64,000 nucleotides of DNA from Lysobacteraceae bacterium (GCA_026005075.1 BPKJ01000004.1:7501-71500), one strand, 5' to 3'. Positions 1 to 9,236 are shown, numbered from the stretch's first letter. Notes: generated by a model from the sequence alone, not told the origin. Numbers and translations: made by a program.

Positions 1-1
1 G

Positions 2-490
2 CCGGCCTGCCGCGCGCACGGCGTTCCCCTGATCGTCAACGACGACCTCGATCTTGCGGAGCGGGTCGGCGCCGACGGCGTGCATCTTGGCCGCAACGAC
101 GGATCGCTCGCCCGCGCACGTGCCCGACTCGGCCCCGGGGCCGTGGTGGGCGCGTCCTGCTACGCCGATTTCGACCGCGCGCTCGCCGCCGCCGACGAGG
201 GGGCGAGCTACGTCGCCTTCGGCGCCGTCTATCCGAGCCCAAGCAAGCCCGCCGCCCCGCCCGCACCGGTCGAGCTGTTCCGCCGCTGGACCCGTGCCGA
301 CGTGCCGGCGGTGGCGATCGGCGGGCTCGACGCGGACAATGCCGGCCCCGTGCTTGCAGCAGGCGCGCGCTGGGTGGCGATGATCGGCGCGCTGTGGCAG
401 GCGCCCGACCCCCGCGCCGTGGTGCAGCGCGTCCACGAACGGCTTGTCCCATCCCAAGGAGAACCCCAGCATGCCAGCCTCCAGCCATGA
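2..490 (+). CDS. thiE: thiamine-phosphate synthase, C-terminal part (cut by window edge)
   Basis: ThiE couples HMP-pyrophosphate to the thiazole phosphate to give thiamine phosphate in the cytoplasm. The frame is open from base 2, so the start lies outside the window and about 160 C-terminal residues are visible. Family motifs in order: GADGVHLG followed by ND at the left, [18 protein letters not shown] (phosphate-binding loop region) and VAIGGLD near the end. These are the usual C-terminal half of the TIM barrel, with no break. The stop at 488-490 lies inside the start of hemL, a 20-base overlap, so the two genes are probably co-transcribed and translationally coupled. Family assignment is secure; the upstream residues cannot be judged here. 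Confidence 0.93.
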   Translation, partial: PACRAHGVPLIVNDDLDLAERVGADGVHLGRNDGSLARARARLGPGAVVGASCYADFDRALAAADEGASYVAFGAVYPSPSKPAAPPAPVELFRRWTRADVPAVAIGGLDADNAGPVLAAGARWVAMIGALWQAPDPRAVVQRVHERLVPSQGEPQHASLQP

Positions 491-1760
491 GCTTTTCGCC
501 CGCGCCCAGCAACGGATGCCGGGCGGCGTCAACTCGCCGGTGCGGGCCTTCCGCTCGGTCGGCGGCGAGCCCTTCTTCGCCGCACGTGCCAGCGGACCGT
601 GGCTGTGGGACGTCGAGGGTAGGCGCTACGTGGACTACGTCGGTTCCTGGGGGCCGATGATCGTCGGCCACGCGCACCCGGAGGTTCTGCGGGCGGTTCG
701 CGAGACCATGGAGCACGGCCTGAGCTTCGGCGTGCCCAACCCGCTCGAGGTGGAGATGGCCGAGACGCTGTGCGCCATGGTGCCGGGCCTCGAAATGGTG
801 CGGATGGTCAACTCCGGCACCGAGGCGACGCTGTCAGCCATCCGCCTTGCGCGCGGCGCCACCGGGCGGACCCGCATCGTCAAGTTCGAGGGCTGCTACC
901 ACGGCCATGGGGATTCCTTCCTGGTCAAGGCCGGCTCGGGGGCACTGACCCTGGGCGTGCCGGATTCGCCGGGGGTGCCGCGGGCGCTGGCCGACCTCAC
1001 CTCGACCCTGCCCTACAACGATTTCGAGGCTGCCGAACGGCTGTTCGAGGAGGCCGGGGACGAGGTGGCGGCGCTGATCGTCGAGCCGATCGTCGGCAAT
1101 GCCAACTGCATCCTCCCCGCGGAGGGCTACCTGCAGCACCTGAGGACCCTGTGCGACCGCCACGGTGCGCTGCTCATCTTCGACGAGGTCATGACCGGCT
1201 TCCGGGTCGCACCCGGTGGCGCGCAGGAGCGCTATGGCGTGCGGGCCGACCTGTGCACCTTCGGCAAGATCATCGGCGGCGGCATGCCGGTCGGGGCCTA
1301 CGGCGGCCGCGCCGAGCTGATGCGGCAGGTGGCGCCGAGCGGCCCGGTCTATCAGGCGGGCACGCTCTCCGGCAACCCCGTGGCCATGGCCGCCGGGCTC
1401 GCCACCCTGAGGCTGATCCGCGAACCCGGCTTCCACCCGAGGCTGGAGGCGGCGACCGGACGGCTTTGCGACGGCCTCGAGCAGGCTGCGCGCGAGCATG
1501 GCGTGACCTTCTCCACCTCGCGCACCTGCGGGATGTTCGGGCTCTACTTCCGTGCCCGACCGGCGACCTCGTTCCGCGAAGCGACCGACATCGATCACGA
1601 TGCCTTCCGCCGCTTCTTCCACGCCATGCTGGAACGGGGCGTCTACCTCGCGCCTTCCGCCTTCGAGGCGGGCTTCGTCTCCGCCGCCCACGGCGAGGAG
1701 GAAATCGCCTTCACCGTGGAAGCGGCAAGGCAGGCCTTCGCCCTGCTCGCCCGCAGCTGA
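471..1760 (+). CDS. hemL: glutamate-1-semialdehyde 2,1-aminomutase
   Basis: HemL is the PLP enzyme that turns glutamate-1-semialdehyde into 5-aminolevulinate in the C5 route to tetrapyrroles. The chosen start gives 429 residues, the family's usual length, and has AAGGAGA at 456-462, eight bases upstream. An in-frame ATG at 444 would add nine residues that do not look like the family N terminus. Visible signatures are [11 protein letters not shown] near the N terminus, the [15 protein letters not shown] aminotransferase helix, [11 protein letters not shown], and the PLP lysine in [16 protein letters not shown] (about residue 266, matching Lys265 of E. coli). It overlaps thiE by 20 bases and converges on the SDR gene 10 bases downstream. 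Together with hemC at 57 kb it shows that the strain makes haem from glutamate. Confidence 0.97.
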   Translation: MPASSHELFARAQQRMPGGVNSPVRAFRSVGGEPFFAARASGPWLWDVEGRRYVDYVGSWGPMIVGHAHPEVLRAVRETMEHGLSFGVPNPLEVEMAETLCAMVPGLEMVRMVNSGTEATLSAIRLARGATGRTRIVKFEGCYHGHGDSFLVKAGSGALTLGVPDSPGVPRALADLTSTLPYNDFEAAERLFEEAGDEVAALIVEPIVGNANCILPAEGYLQHLRTLCDRHGALLIFDEVMTGFRVAPGGAQERYGVRADLCTFGKIIGGGMPVGAYGGRAELMRQVAPSGPVYQAGTLSGNPVAMAAGLATLRLIREPGFHPRLEAATGRLCDGLEQAAREHGVTFSTSRTCGMFGLYFRARPATSFREATDIDHDAFRRFFHAMLERGVYLAPSAFEAGFVSAAHGEEEIAFTVEAARQAFALLARS

Positions 1761-1770
1761 CCACCGCCGA

Positions 1771-2604
1771 TCAATCGACGAACAGGTCCTTGGCGAGCGG
1801 CCGGGATGGATCGACGGCATACCCGTCGAAGCGCTCGATCCCGGCCTCGCGAAGGACGTCCTCGTCGAGGAAGAACCGGCCGTTGTTCTGCGCCGCAGGC
1901 CGCGACAGCAGCAGGGCGGCCGCGTCGGCGACGATCTCCGGCTTGCGGCAGCGCCCGGGCTCGGCACCGGGAATCATCCGCAGCGCGTCGGTGGCGATCA
2001 CCGTGCGCGGCCACAACGCGCACACGCCAAACCCCTTCGGGCCGAGCTCGGCGGCAAGCCCCAGGGTGACGAAACTCATGCCCATCTTGGCCAGCGTGTA
2101 GGCCGTGTGCGGCCCCCACCAGCGCGGATCGAGCGAGGGCGGAGGCGCGAGGGTGAGAATCTGGGGATGGGCAGCCTTGCGCAGGTGCGGCAGGCAGACC
2201 TGCGCGCACAGGAAACTGCCGCGGGCGTTGACCTGCTGCATGAGGTCGAAGCGCTTCATCGGCGTCTCCTCGATGCCGTGCAGCCAGATCGCGCTCGCGT
2301 TGTTGACCAGGATGTCGATCCCGCCGAAGCGATCCACCCCGGCCGCGACGGCGGCCCTGACCTGCTCCTCGTCACGGATGTCGCATTGCACCGCCAGCGC
2401 CCTGCCGCCGGCGCGCTCGACCGCCTCGGCCGCGCTGTGGATGGTGCCGGGAAGCTTGGGGTTCGGCATCGCCGACTTGGCCGCGATGACGACGTTGGCC
2501 CCCGCCCGGCCGGCGCGGACCGCAATGGCAAGACCGATGCCCCGCGAGGCGCCGGTGATGAACAGGGTCCGGCCCCTGAGGTCGATCCGTTGGTCGAGGT
2601 CCAT
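1771..2604 (-). CDS. SDR family oxidoreductase, HSDL2-like
   Basis: Classical short-chain dehydrogenase of 277 residues. The NAD(P)-binding motif TGASRGIG is at about residues 17-24, NNAS at 101-104 and the catalytic YTLAK (Tyr169, Lys173) is intact. At the position of the usual catalytic serine the sequence reads TLAPPPSL, with alanine where the HSDL2 group has serine (NLSPP in human HSDL2 as I remember it). The bacterial branch may use this variant generally. Two ATGs compete. The one at 2610 sits directly against AGGAGG, too close for a ribosome binding site, while 2604 lies six bases from it, so I chose 2604. The substrate is unknown; fatty-acid or steroid-like alcohols are only a family-level guess. 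The gene is divergent from the DedA-type gene at 2704. Confidence 0.9.
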   Translation of the reverse strand: MDLDQRIDLRGRTLFITGASRGIGLAIAVRAGRAGANVVIAAKSAMPNPKLPGTIHSAAEAVERAGGRALAVQCDIRDEEQVRAAVAAGVDRFGGIDILVNNASAIWLHGIEETPMKRFDLMQQVNARGSFLCAQVCLPHLRKAAHPQILTLAPPPSLDPRWWGPHTAYTLAKMGMSFVTLGLAAELGPKGFGVCALWPRTVIATDALRMIPGAEPGRCRKPEIVADAAALLLSRPAAQNNGRFFLDEDVLREAGIERFDGYAVDPSRPLAKDLFVD

Positions 2605-2688
2605 GTCCATCCTCCTGCTCCGTGGGCGTCCACTGTAGCGGCAGCCAGGACCGGATGGCAGCCCGGGCTGCCGCGTCCCGTGGCGACC

Positions 2689-2694
2689 TATACT
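2689..2694 (+). promoter_or_regulatory. probable -10 element (TATACT) for the DedA/LssY gene
   Basis: TATACT matches five of six bases of the sigma-70 -10 consensus. It ends only nine bases before the ATG at 2704, which predicts a very short leader or a leaderless mRNA. No convincing -35 is visible 17 bases upstream. Confidence 0.4.
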
Positions 2695-2703
2695 CCGCCG
2701 GGC

Positions 2704-4626
2704 ATGGAATCCTCCCGACTGGCCGGCCTGACCGAATGGCTGGGCAACCATCCCCTCGCCGCCGGCCTGCTGGTCGCGGCCGTGGCCCTGGCCGATGCGC
2801 TGCCGGTGGCCGGAATGCTGGTGCCGGCGCTGGCGATCCTGCTCGCCGTGGGGGCGCTGCTCGGGCTCGGCGTGCTGGATCCGGCATGGATCCTGGGCTG
2901 TGCCGCGCTGGGCGCCTTCCTGGGGGACCTTGCCGGCTATGCCCTGGGGCGCCGTCTCGGGCCGCGGCTGCGCGGGATATGGCCGTTCCGTCGCTACCCC
3001 GGCTGGATCGCGCGCGGCGAGGACCTGTTTCGCCGTCGCGGTGCGCTCGGGGTGATCGTGGGCCGTCAGATCGGCGCCATCCGCCCGTTCGTTCCCGCGG
3101 TCGCGGGCATGCTCGCCATGCCGCCCGCAAGGTTCCTCCTGGCGGCGGTACCGAGCGCCCTCCTGTTCGCGCTCGCCTACCTCGTACCCGGCTGGCTGCT
3201 GGCGCGCTGGTGGCCGCTGATCGCTGCGGTGGCGGGCCGGGTGGGACTGCTCGTACTGCTGCTGGCAGGGCTGGCCGTGCTGACCTGGCACGGCAGCCGC
3301 CGCCTGCACGACCTGCTCGCGCCGCGCGGCGCGATGTGGGTCGATCGGGCCGCCGCCTGGGCGCGCGCGCATCCGCGCGCGGGGCGCTGGCTGCGGGGCC
3401 TGTTCGACCCCCATGCTCCGGAGTCGGGGGCCTTGCTGCTGCTCAGCCTCCTGCTGGTGGCCAGCACGGTGTGCGCCCTCGCCGGCCTGGGGCTGGCGCT
3501 GGCCGACGATGCGCCACCCGGCGCGCCGGAGGGGATGCTGACGGCGCTCCGCCACCCATGGGGGGATGGCGTGGCGCGCTGGCTGCTGCCCTTGACCGAG
3601 CCCTCCTTCGCGCTCGCCTCGATGCTGCCTGCGCTGGGCTGGCTGGCCTTGCGCGGCCAGCGCCGCGCCCTGCTGCATCTGGCCGGTCTGCTCCTCGTGT
3701 CCGCGGTCACCGCCGCGGTGCTCGCCCTGCCGGTCGTCGCCGCGGCCGGCGCCAAGGTTCCGGCCGGCGTGCTGCTCACCGCCGCAGGCTGGACCCTGCT
3801 GGCGGTGCTCACCGCCGACAGCCTGCCGCGCCGGCCTCGTGCCGGCCCCTACGCACTGGCCGCGCTGCTGTCGCTTCTCGCCGCCCTGCCCGGGGTCTAC
3901 CTCGGCTCCGGCGGCATGGCCGGGGCGCTGGCCGCGGTCGCGCTGGGCCACGCGCTCGGACTGCTGTTCGGCATCGCCTACCGCCGCCATCGGCGGGCCC
4001 GGATGTGGACCCTGCCGCTGCAGCGCTGGCAGAAGCTGGGCGCATCGATGCTGGCCGTGGCCTGGCTGGCGCTGGGCGGGCCGGCCGGGCCGGGCGAGCT
4101 GCCCCAGCCTGCCCCAAGGGTCCTGCCGGCCGAACCCGCGACCTGGGAGGCATGGCTTCCCGAACGGCGCGAGGACTTCGGCGCGCAGCGCCGCTGGCCC
4201 TTGCAGCTGCGCTGGCTGGGCGAGCCGGAGCAGCTGGCCGGGCGGCTCGCGGCAGCAGGCTGGGAGCCGGTGGCGCCCGCCGCGGGCCTTGCGCTGCTGG
4301 GCATGCTCGACCTGCGCGCGACCGCCCCGCCGCCGCCGCGCCTGCCACAGGTGCACGCCGGCCACGGCGAGGCGCTGCTGCTGCGCCTGCCGGCCTGCCG
4401 CGGCGGCGAATGGCAGCTGCGCCTGTGGCCCTCCGGCTGGCAGAGCGCGGACGGCCGCCCCCTCTACCTCGGGCACGTCGGGCGCTTCGTCGAGGTCCGT
4501 CCCTGGGGGCTGTGGCGGACCTGGAAGCACGTCGGCGACGAGGACAGGGGGCTGCGCCTGGTCGCGCCCTTGCTCGCCGATCCGCCCGCTCAGCCCAGAT
4601 CCGGAAGCAGTTCGAGCAAGCGCTGA
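2704..4626 (+). CDS. DedA (VTT) membrane protein with C-terminal LssY-like domain
   Basis: A 640-residue multispanning membrane protein. Residues 1-200 form a DedA/VTT domain with the characteristic segment GRQIGAIRPFVPAVAGM. This family includes undecaprenyl-phosphate and phospholipid flippases (UptA, PopT). The middle (about 240-430) is five or six hydrophobic helices where related proteins carry a PAP2 phosphatase, but none of the PAP2 motifs (KX6RP, PSGH, SRX5HX3D) can be found. The last 180 residues are soluble and resemble the LssY C-terminal domain, with a W-rich pattern ending in WGLWRTWKHVGDED. By family it may move or sense a lipid carrier, probably without phosphatase activity. Its 3' end overlaps the convergent LON-domain gene by 37 bases. 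Confidence 0.82.
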   Translation: MESSRLAGLTEWLGNHPLAAGLLVAAVALADALPVAGMLVPALAILLAVGALLGLGVLDPAWILGCAALGAFLGDLAGYALGRRLGPRLRGIWPFRRYPGWIARGEDLFRRRGALGVIVGRQIGAIRPFVPAVAGMLAMPPARFLLAAVPSALLFALAYLVPGWLLARWWPLIAAVAGRVGLLVLLLAGLAVLTWHGSRRLHDLLAPRGAMWVDRAAAWARAHPRAGRWLRGLFDPHAPESGALLLLSLLLVASTVCALAGLGLALADDAPPGAPEGMLTALRHPWGDGVARWLLPLTEPSFALASMLPALGWLALRGQRRALLHLAGLLLVSAVTAAVLALPVVAAAGAKVPAGVLLTAAGWTLLAVLTADSLPRRPRAGPYALAALLSLLAALPGVYLGSGGMAGALAAVALGHALGLLFGIAYRRHRRARMWTLPLQRWQKLGASMLAVAWLALGGPAGPGELPQPAPRVLPAEPATWEAWLPERREDFGAQRRWPLQLRWLGEPEQLAGRLAAAGWEPVAPAAGLALLGMLDLRATAPPPPRLPQVHAGHGEALLLRLPACRGGEWQLRLWPSGWQSADGRPLYLGHVGRFVEVRPWGLWRTWKHVGDEDRGLRLVAPLLADPPAQPRSGSSSSKR

Positions 4627-5162
4627 AGCCGCGCGTGCGGGCAGTCGGTCTGCAGCTGCCGCTGCCGCTCGTCCTCATCCAGAGGCAGCAGCTCGCAGAG
4701 CCGGTAACCCACCCACTCGGCGTCGTCGTACTGGGCCGGACCGGCCCGGGCGTGCCGTCCCCCGGCACGCTCCAGCATGCGCTCGAGCAGATAGGCCAGC
4801 AGCGCGTGCTCGGGGCGCAGCGGCTCGGGCCGGGCCGGGATCCAGCGCACCTCGACGAGGACCAGCCCATTGTCCCGGCAGCGCGGCCGCTCGACATGGA
4901 AGCGACGCCCGCCCAGGGTCAGGATGCCGAGCAGGCCGTGGCGGTCGACATCGAAGTCGACGATCCTCGCCTCGGTCCCCCATGCCGCGGGCAGCGCCGG
5001 GCCATCCGCGTCGGCGTCGAGCATCCGGCAAGCGCCAAAGGGGCGGTCGTGGAGGGCGCATTCCCGTACCAGATCGAGGTAGCGCGGTTCGAACACCCGC
5101 AGGCGCAGCTCGCCACCCGGGTAGAGCACCGCACGCAGGGGAAACAGCGGCAAGGCGTCCAT
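4590..5162 (-). CDS. LON N-terminal (substrate-binding) domain protein
   Basis: A 190-residue cytoplasmic protein made almost wholly of the PUA-like LON substrate-binding domain, starting with the family opening LPLFPLRAVLYPGGELRLRV and FEPRYLDLV. It has no AAA+ or protease domain, so it is a stand-alone member of the kind found in many proteobacteria. The role is unproven; peptide or protein binding is inferred from Lon. The start ATG at 5162 is the only one compatible with the conserved opening. It lies 40 bases downstream of mpl on the same strand and may share its transcript. Its stop overlaps the convergent DedA-type gene. Confidence 0.88.
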   Translation of the reverse strand: MDALPLFPLRAVLYPGGELRLRVFEPRYLDLVRECALHDRPFGACRMLDADADGPALPAAWGTEARIVDFDVDRHGLLGILTLGGRRFHVERPRCRDNGLVLVEVRWIPARPEPLRPEHALLAYLLERMLERAGGRHARAGPAQYDDAEWVGYRLCELLPLDEDERQRQLQTDCPHARLQRLLELLPDLG

Positions 5163-5202
5163 GGCGGCAGCGTACGCCGGGACGAGCGGGCTTGTCGCCC
5201 GC

Positions 5203-6561
5203 TCAGGACCGCAGCCAGTCGGCAAAACGCCGGGCGGCCCCCTCGAAGCCGCCGTTGGACATGAACACCACCCGGTCGCCGGGCTGGACCGCGGCCTGCA
5301 GCGCGCCGAGCAGGGCATCGACGCTCGCCTCCACCGTACCGCCTCCCGGGTGCTCGCGCAGCACCGCCTCGGCATCCCAGGGCAGGTCGGGGCGACGCAG
5401 CAGGAACACGCGATCGGCCTCTCGCAGGGCCGGCCCAAGCGCCTTGGCATGAGCCCCCAGGCGCATCGAGTTGCTGCGCGGCTCGAGCACGGCCAGCACC
5501 CGTCCGCCCGCCGCGGCGCGCAGGCCGGCAAGGGTCGTGGCGATGGCGGTCGGATGATGGGCGAAGTCGTCGAAGACGCGAATCCCGTCGCGCCCGCAGG
5601 CCAGTTCCTCCAGCCGCCGGTGCGGACTCCGGAACTCGGGCAGAAAGGCCAGCGCCTGTTCCGGTTCGACCCCCACCGCCGCCGCCGCCGCGATCGCTGC
5701 CAGTGCATTCATCACGTTGTGGCGGCCCAGCAGGCTCCACCGCGCCTCGCCGACCCGGCGTCCCCGGTGCCAGACCTCGAAGGCGCTGCCGGCGGGCTCG
5801 ATCAGGCGCGCCGTCCATTCGGCCTCGGCGGCGATGGCGAAGCGCTCGACGGGGGTCCAGCAGCCCATGGCGAGAACCTCTGCCAGGGCCGCATCCTCGG
5901 CGTTCACGAGCAACCGGCCGCGCCCGGGAACGGTACGCACGAGATGGTGGAACTGCCGCTGGATGGCGGCGAGATCGGGAAAGATGTCGGCATGGTCGTA
6001 TTCGAGGTTGTTCAGCACCGCCACCTCGGGCCGATAGTGGACGAACTTCGAACGCTTGTCGAAGAACGCGGTGTCGTACTCGTCGGCCTCGACCACGAAG
6101 CACTCGCCCGCGCCGAGCCGGGCGGAGACCCCGAAGTTGCGCGGAACCCCACCGATCAGGAACCCGGGTGCAAGCCCCGCCCGGTCGAGCAGGAATGCGA
6201 GCAGGCTCGAGGTGGTGGTCTTGCCGTGCGTGCCGGCCACCGCCAGGACCCTGCGCCCGGGCAGGACCTGCTCGGCCAGCCACTGTGCGCCGGAGGTGTA
6301 GCGATGCCCTGCGTTCAGCACCGCCTCGACCAGCGGGTTGCCGCGTGAGAGCGCGTTGCCGACCACGCAAAGATCGACGTCGGGCGAGAGGTGCCGCGCA
6401 AGGTAGCCCTCGCGCAGCTCGATCCCGAGCGCCTCGAGCTGGGTCGACATCGGCGGGTAGACACCGGCGTCGGTGCCCTCGACCGCGTCGCCGCGCTCGC
6501 GCGCCAGCGCCGCCACCCCGCCCATGAACGTGCCGCAGATGCCAAGGATGTGCAGTTTCAT
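5203..6561 (-). CDS. mpl: UDP-MurNAc:L-Ala-gamma-D-Glu-meso-DAP ligase
   Basis: Mpl recycles peptidoglycan by ligating the tripeptide L-Ala-gamma-D-Glu-meso-DAP back onto UDP-MurNAc in the cytoplasm. The 452 residues are the normal length. The N-terminal Rossmann-like UDP-binding segment starts MKLHILGICGTFMGG, the ATP loop AGTHGKTTT lies at about 109-117, VEADEYDTAFFD and LNNLEYDHADIF form the Mur-ligase Mg/substrate region, and the C-terminal domain has DDFAHHPTAI and LEPRSNSM. The stop of the upstream membrane-protein gene overlaps this ATG (ATGA), so the two are coupled. This fits the other wall genes in the window (lpoA, dacA, rlpA, mltB). Confidence 0.96.
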   Translation of the reverse strand: MKLHILGICGTFMGGVAALARERGDAVEGTDAGVYPPMSTQLEALGIELREGYLARHLSPDVDLCVVGNALSRGNPLVEAVLNAGHRYTSGAQWLAEQVLPGRRVLAVAGTHGKTTTSSLLAFLLDRAGLAPGFLIGGVPRNFGVSARLGAGECFVVEADEYDTAFFDKRSKFVHYRPEVAVLNNLEYDHADIFPDLAAIQRQFHHLVRTVPGRGRLLVNAEDAALAEVLAMGCWTPVERFAIAAEAEWTARLIEPAGSAFEVWHRGRRVGEARWSLLGRHNVMNALAAIAAAAAVGVEPEQALAFLPEFRSPHRRLEELACGRDGIRVFDDFAHHPTAIATTLAGLRAAAGGRVLAVLEPRSNSMRLGAHAKALGPALREADRVFLLRRPDLPWDAEAVLREHPGGGTVEASVDALLGALQAAVQPGDRVVFMSNGGFEGAARRFADWLRS

Positions 6562-7085
6562 GCCGGCACTCCGAACAGCCAACGATCGAGCTGCAGCTCG
6601 AGCAGGAACCAGGCCAGCGCCAGCCCGAGCCCGGCCACCCGCGGCAGATCGAGGGCCTGGCCGAGGATCCGGCCGATCACCAGCAGGCGCCAGCACAGCA
6701 ACGACAGGAACGCCCAGCCCGCCAGCACCTGCGTCGACGCGGGAGCCACGCCCGGCTGCACGGGGTGGGCATCCATCCACAGACCGGGAAGCAGGAACAG
6801 CAGCGAGAACAGGGCCCCGGTGCCGGCCAGCGCAGCGAGCGTCTGCGGGTAGCGCGGCGACCTTCCACGCCAGCGCAGCAGCGCGCTCGGGATCACCAGC
6901 AGCAGCACCAGCCCGAGGCCGACCCGCGGAACGCCGTCCGGCACGTCGAGCAGGGTGACGTAGAGCAGGTCAGCGCCCAGCCCGATCAGGACGAGATCGC
7001 GCGCAAGACGCGGCGAGGACGCGAGGTCCCACGGACCCCGCCGCAGCAGGCACAGGTCGAGCAGCACCGCCAGCGTCGAGGTCAT
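6558..7085 (-). CDS. hypothetical membrane protein, about 5 TM helices
   Basis: A 175-residue integral membrane protein with about five hydrophobic segments (around residues 25-45, 52-68, 82-100, 118-138 and 148-170). The loops are short, with basic patches such as RWRGRSPRYP after helix 2. The layout recalls YIP1-like proteins of unknown function, but I see no diagnostic motif and assign none. It lies between adk (18 bases upstream) and mpl (4-base ATGA overlap) and is probably co-transcribed with both. Codon use matches the neighbours. Function is unknown; a role beside muropeptide recycling would be a guess from position alone. Confidence 0.8.
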   Translation of the reverse strand: MTSTLAVLLDLCLLRRGPWDLASSPRLARDLVLIGLGADLLYVTLLDVPDGVPRVGLGLVLLLVIPSALLRWRGRSPRYPQTLAALAGTGALFSLLFLLPGLWMDAHPVQPGVAPASTQVLAGWAFLSLLCWRLLVIGRILGQALDLPRVAGLGLALAWFLLELQLDRWLFGVPA

Positions 7086-7103
7086 GGCAACGCCGGCCGG
7101 GGT

Positions 7104-7682
7104 TCAGCAGGTGGCGGCGTGGTTCCTGATCGCTTCCAGCACGCGCTGGGAGACCTCGTCCATGCTCCCGACGCCATAGACGCACACCAGCTTGCCGCGC
7201 TGGCGGTAGAAGTCGATCACCGGCGCGGTCTGGTCGGTGTAGACCCGCAGCCGGTTGCGGACCGACTCCGGATTGTCGTCGGCACGCCCTTCCTCCTTCG
7301 CCCGTCCGGCGAGGCGCTGGATGAGCAGCTCGGTGCCGACGTCCAGCTGGACGGCGAGATCCACCGGCTGCTGGATGCGTTCGAGCAGGGCCTCGAGGGC
7401 GTTGGCCTGGGCGAGGTTGCGCGGGTAGCCGTCGAGGATGAAGCCCTTGCCCACGTCGCCCTGGGCGAGGCGTTCCTCCAGCATCCCGAGGACGATGTCG
7501 TCGGAGACCAGCTCGCCACGCTCCATGACCGCCTTGGCCTGCTGTCCGAGCGGGGTACCGGCGGCGACCGCGGCACGCAGCAGGTCCCCGGTGGAGATGT
7601 GCGGCACACCGAGGGCTTCCTTGAGCCGGGCGGCCTGGGTGCCCTTGCCCGAGCCGGGCGCGCCCAAAAGAACGAGTCGCAT
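7104..7682 (-). CDS. adk: adenylate kinase, short-LID form
   Basis: Adk catalyses ATP + AMP = 2 ADP. The protein has 192 residues, the short bacterial form without the zinc/long LID insert of E. coli Adk (214). The P-loop GAPGSGKGTQ is at residues 7-16, the AMP-binding segment ISTGDLLR follows, GYPRN matches the GFPR motif, and the shortened lid is GRAKEEGRADDNPESVRNR. The ATG at 7682 is clear. The gene is divergent from pfp across a 156-base spacer, placing an adenylate enzyme next to the pyrophosphate genes. It heads the adk-membrane protein-mpl run. Confidence 0.96.
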   Translation of the reverse strand: MRLVLLGAPGSGKGTQAARLKEALGVPHISTGDLLRAAVAAGTPLGQQAKAVMERGELVSDDIVLGMLEERLAQGDVGKGFILDGYPRNLAQANALEALLERIQQPVDLAVQLDVGTELLIQRLAGRAKEEGRADDNPESVRNRLRVYTDQTAPVIDFYRQRGKLVCVYGVGSMDEVSQRVLEAIRNHAATC

Positions 7683-7838
7683 CGTGGGAGGTTTCCTGTA
7701 AAGCCGTGGGTTATTCGCTGGCGCTGCATTCAGGGCGATGCTGTGGCTACACTGGCCGCATCGCAGCGCGGATTCGGCAACGCTAGCCGCCCGCCTGCGG
7801 CAAGTCAATCGAAGCCAGCACGCCCTGCCGAGGCCCGC

Positions 7839-9101
7839 ATGCCCGCTCCCAAGCTGCTCTACGCCCAGTCCGGCGGCGTCACCGCCGTGATCAACACCAC
7901 CGCCGCCGCGGTCATCCAGTGCGCCCGCGAGCACGGCGTGAAGGTCTACGCCGCCCGCAACGGCATCCTCGGCGTCCTCCGCGAGGACCTGATCGACACC
8001 TCCCGCGAGACCCGCGCGGCGATCGAGGCACTGGCCTACACGCCGGGAGGCGCCTTCGGCTCCTGCCGCTTCAAGCTGGGGCCGGCGGATCGCGAGCGGG
8101 CGCATTACCAGCGCCTGATCGAGGTGCTGCGCGCACACGACATCCGCTACCTGCTCTACAACGGCGGCAACGACTCCGCCGACACCTCGCTGAAGATCGC
8201 CCGTGCGAGCCGCCGGCTGGGCTATCCGCTGACCTGCATCGGCGTGCCCAAGACGGTCGACAACGACCTCGCATTGACCGACTGCTGCCCTGGCTTCGGC
8301 TCGGTGGCCAAGTACACCGCGGTCTCGGTGCTGGAGGCCAGCCTGGACGTGGCCTCGATGGCCGAGTCCTCGACCAAGGTCTTCGTGATGGAGGTCATGG
8401 GGCGGCACGCAGGCTGGATCGCGGCGGCGGCTGGCCTCGCCCAGCGCACGCCGGACGACCCGCCCCACGTCATCCTCTTCCCGGAGGTTCCCTTCGACCG
8501 CGAGCGGTTCCTGGCCGCGGTGCGCAGGACCGTCGAGCGCGTCGGCTGGTGCACGGTGGTCGTGTCCGAAGGGCTGCGCCACCCCGACGGGCGCTTCGTC
8601 GCCGAGGCCGGTGGCAAGGACGCCTTCGGCCACAGCCAGCTCGGCGGAGCGGGCCCGACGATCGCCGCCATGGTCAAGGACGGCCTCGGCCTCAAGGTGC
8701 ACTGGGCCGTGCCCGACTACCTGCAGCGCTCGGCCCGCCATCTCGCTTCGCAAACCGACCACGAGCATGCCTGGGCGGTCGGCGAGAAGGCGGTCGAGTA
8801 CGCCCTGGCCGGGATGAGCGGGGTGATGCCGGTGATCAAGCGCATCTCCGACCGGCCCTACCGCTGGAAGATCGAAGCGGCGCCGCTCGACCGGATCGCC
8901 AACCGCGAGAAGAAGCTGCCCCGCAGCTTCCTGCGCCGCGACGGCTACGGGATCACCGAAGCCTGCCGCCGCTACCTCGCCCCGCTGGTGCGTGGCGAGG
9001 CCAGCCCGCCCTTCGGCAAGGACGGCCTGCCGGTCCATGCCCGGCTCCGCAAGCCGCGGGTCGCGCCGCGCCTGCCGCCCTGGGAGGCCGATGCCGAATG
9101 A
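7839..9101 (+). CDS. pfp: pyrophosphate-dependent 6-phosphofructokinase
   Basis: Phosphorylates fructose 6-phosphate with PPi instead of ATP, reversibly, so it can serve glycolysis and gluconeogenesis. It has 420 residues. Two positions that separate PPi from ATP enzymes are of the PPi type: GGND at 109-112, with Asp112 where ATP enzymes have the second Gly of GGDG, and PKTVDND at 137-143, with Lys138 where ATP enzymes have Gly. Asp141 is the catalytic base. MEVMGRHAGW gives the fructose phosphate site. Asn111 in place of the usual Asp of GGDD is a small deviation. hppA and ppa, both PPi enzymes, follow on the same strand, which supports the assignment strongly. Confidence 0.94.
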   Translation: MPAPKLLYAQSGGVTAVINTTAAAVIQCAREHGVKVYAARNGILGVLREDLIDTSRETRAAIEALAYTPGGAFGSCRFKLGPADRERAHYQRLIEVLRAHDIRYLLYNGGNDSADTSLKIARASRRLGYPLTCIGVPKTVDNDLALTDCCPGFGSVAKYTAVSVLEASLDVASMAESSTKVFVMEVMGRHAGWIAAAAGLAQRTPDDPPHVILFPEVPFDRERFLAAVRRTVERVGWCTVVVSEGLRHPDGRFVAEAGGKDAFGHSQLGGAGPTIAAMVKDGLGLKVHWAVPDYLQRSARHLASQTDHEHAWAVGEKAVEYALAGMSGVMPVIKRISDRPYRWKIEAAPLDRIANREKKLPRSFLRRDGYGITEACRRYLAPLVRGEASPPFGKDGLPVHARLRKPRVAPRLPPWEADAE

Positions 9102-9158
9102 CCCGGCCGCGGCCGCAGGCCGCGTGCTGCAGTGCCACAAGAGCCGTCCGATGCTTTG

Positions 9159-9164
9159 GCTATA
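9159..9164 (+). promoter_or_regulatory. probable -10 element (TATACT) upstream of hppA
   Basis: TATACT within GGCTATACTCC is a five-of-six match to the sigma-70 -10, 72 bases before the hppA start. The expected -35 region is poor (TGCCAC, with spacing that is too long). It suggests that hppA has its own promoter beside any readthrough from pfp. Confidence 0.4.
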
Positions 9165-9236
9165 CTCCGGCGAGGCCGCCGTTTTCAGCGGCCGTTCATT
9201 TGTCTGCAACCCCATGCCACAAGCCGAGGAGTACAC

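Noticed and set aside
1771-2604. SDR enzyme as a dead enzyme because the catalytic Ser is Ala
   Set aside because: The Tyr/Lys pair is intact and the same variant may be normal in this bacterial branch; not enough to call it inactive.
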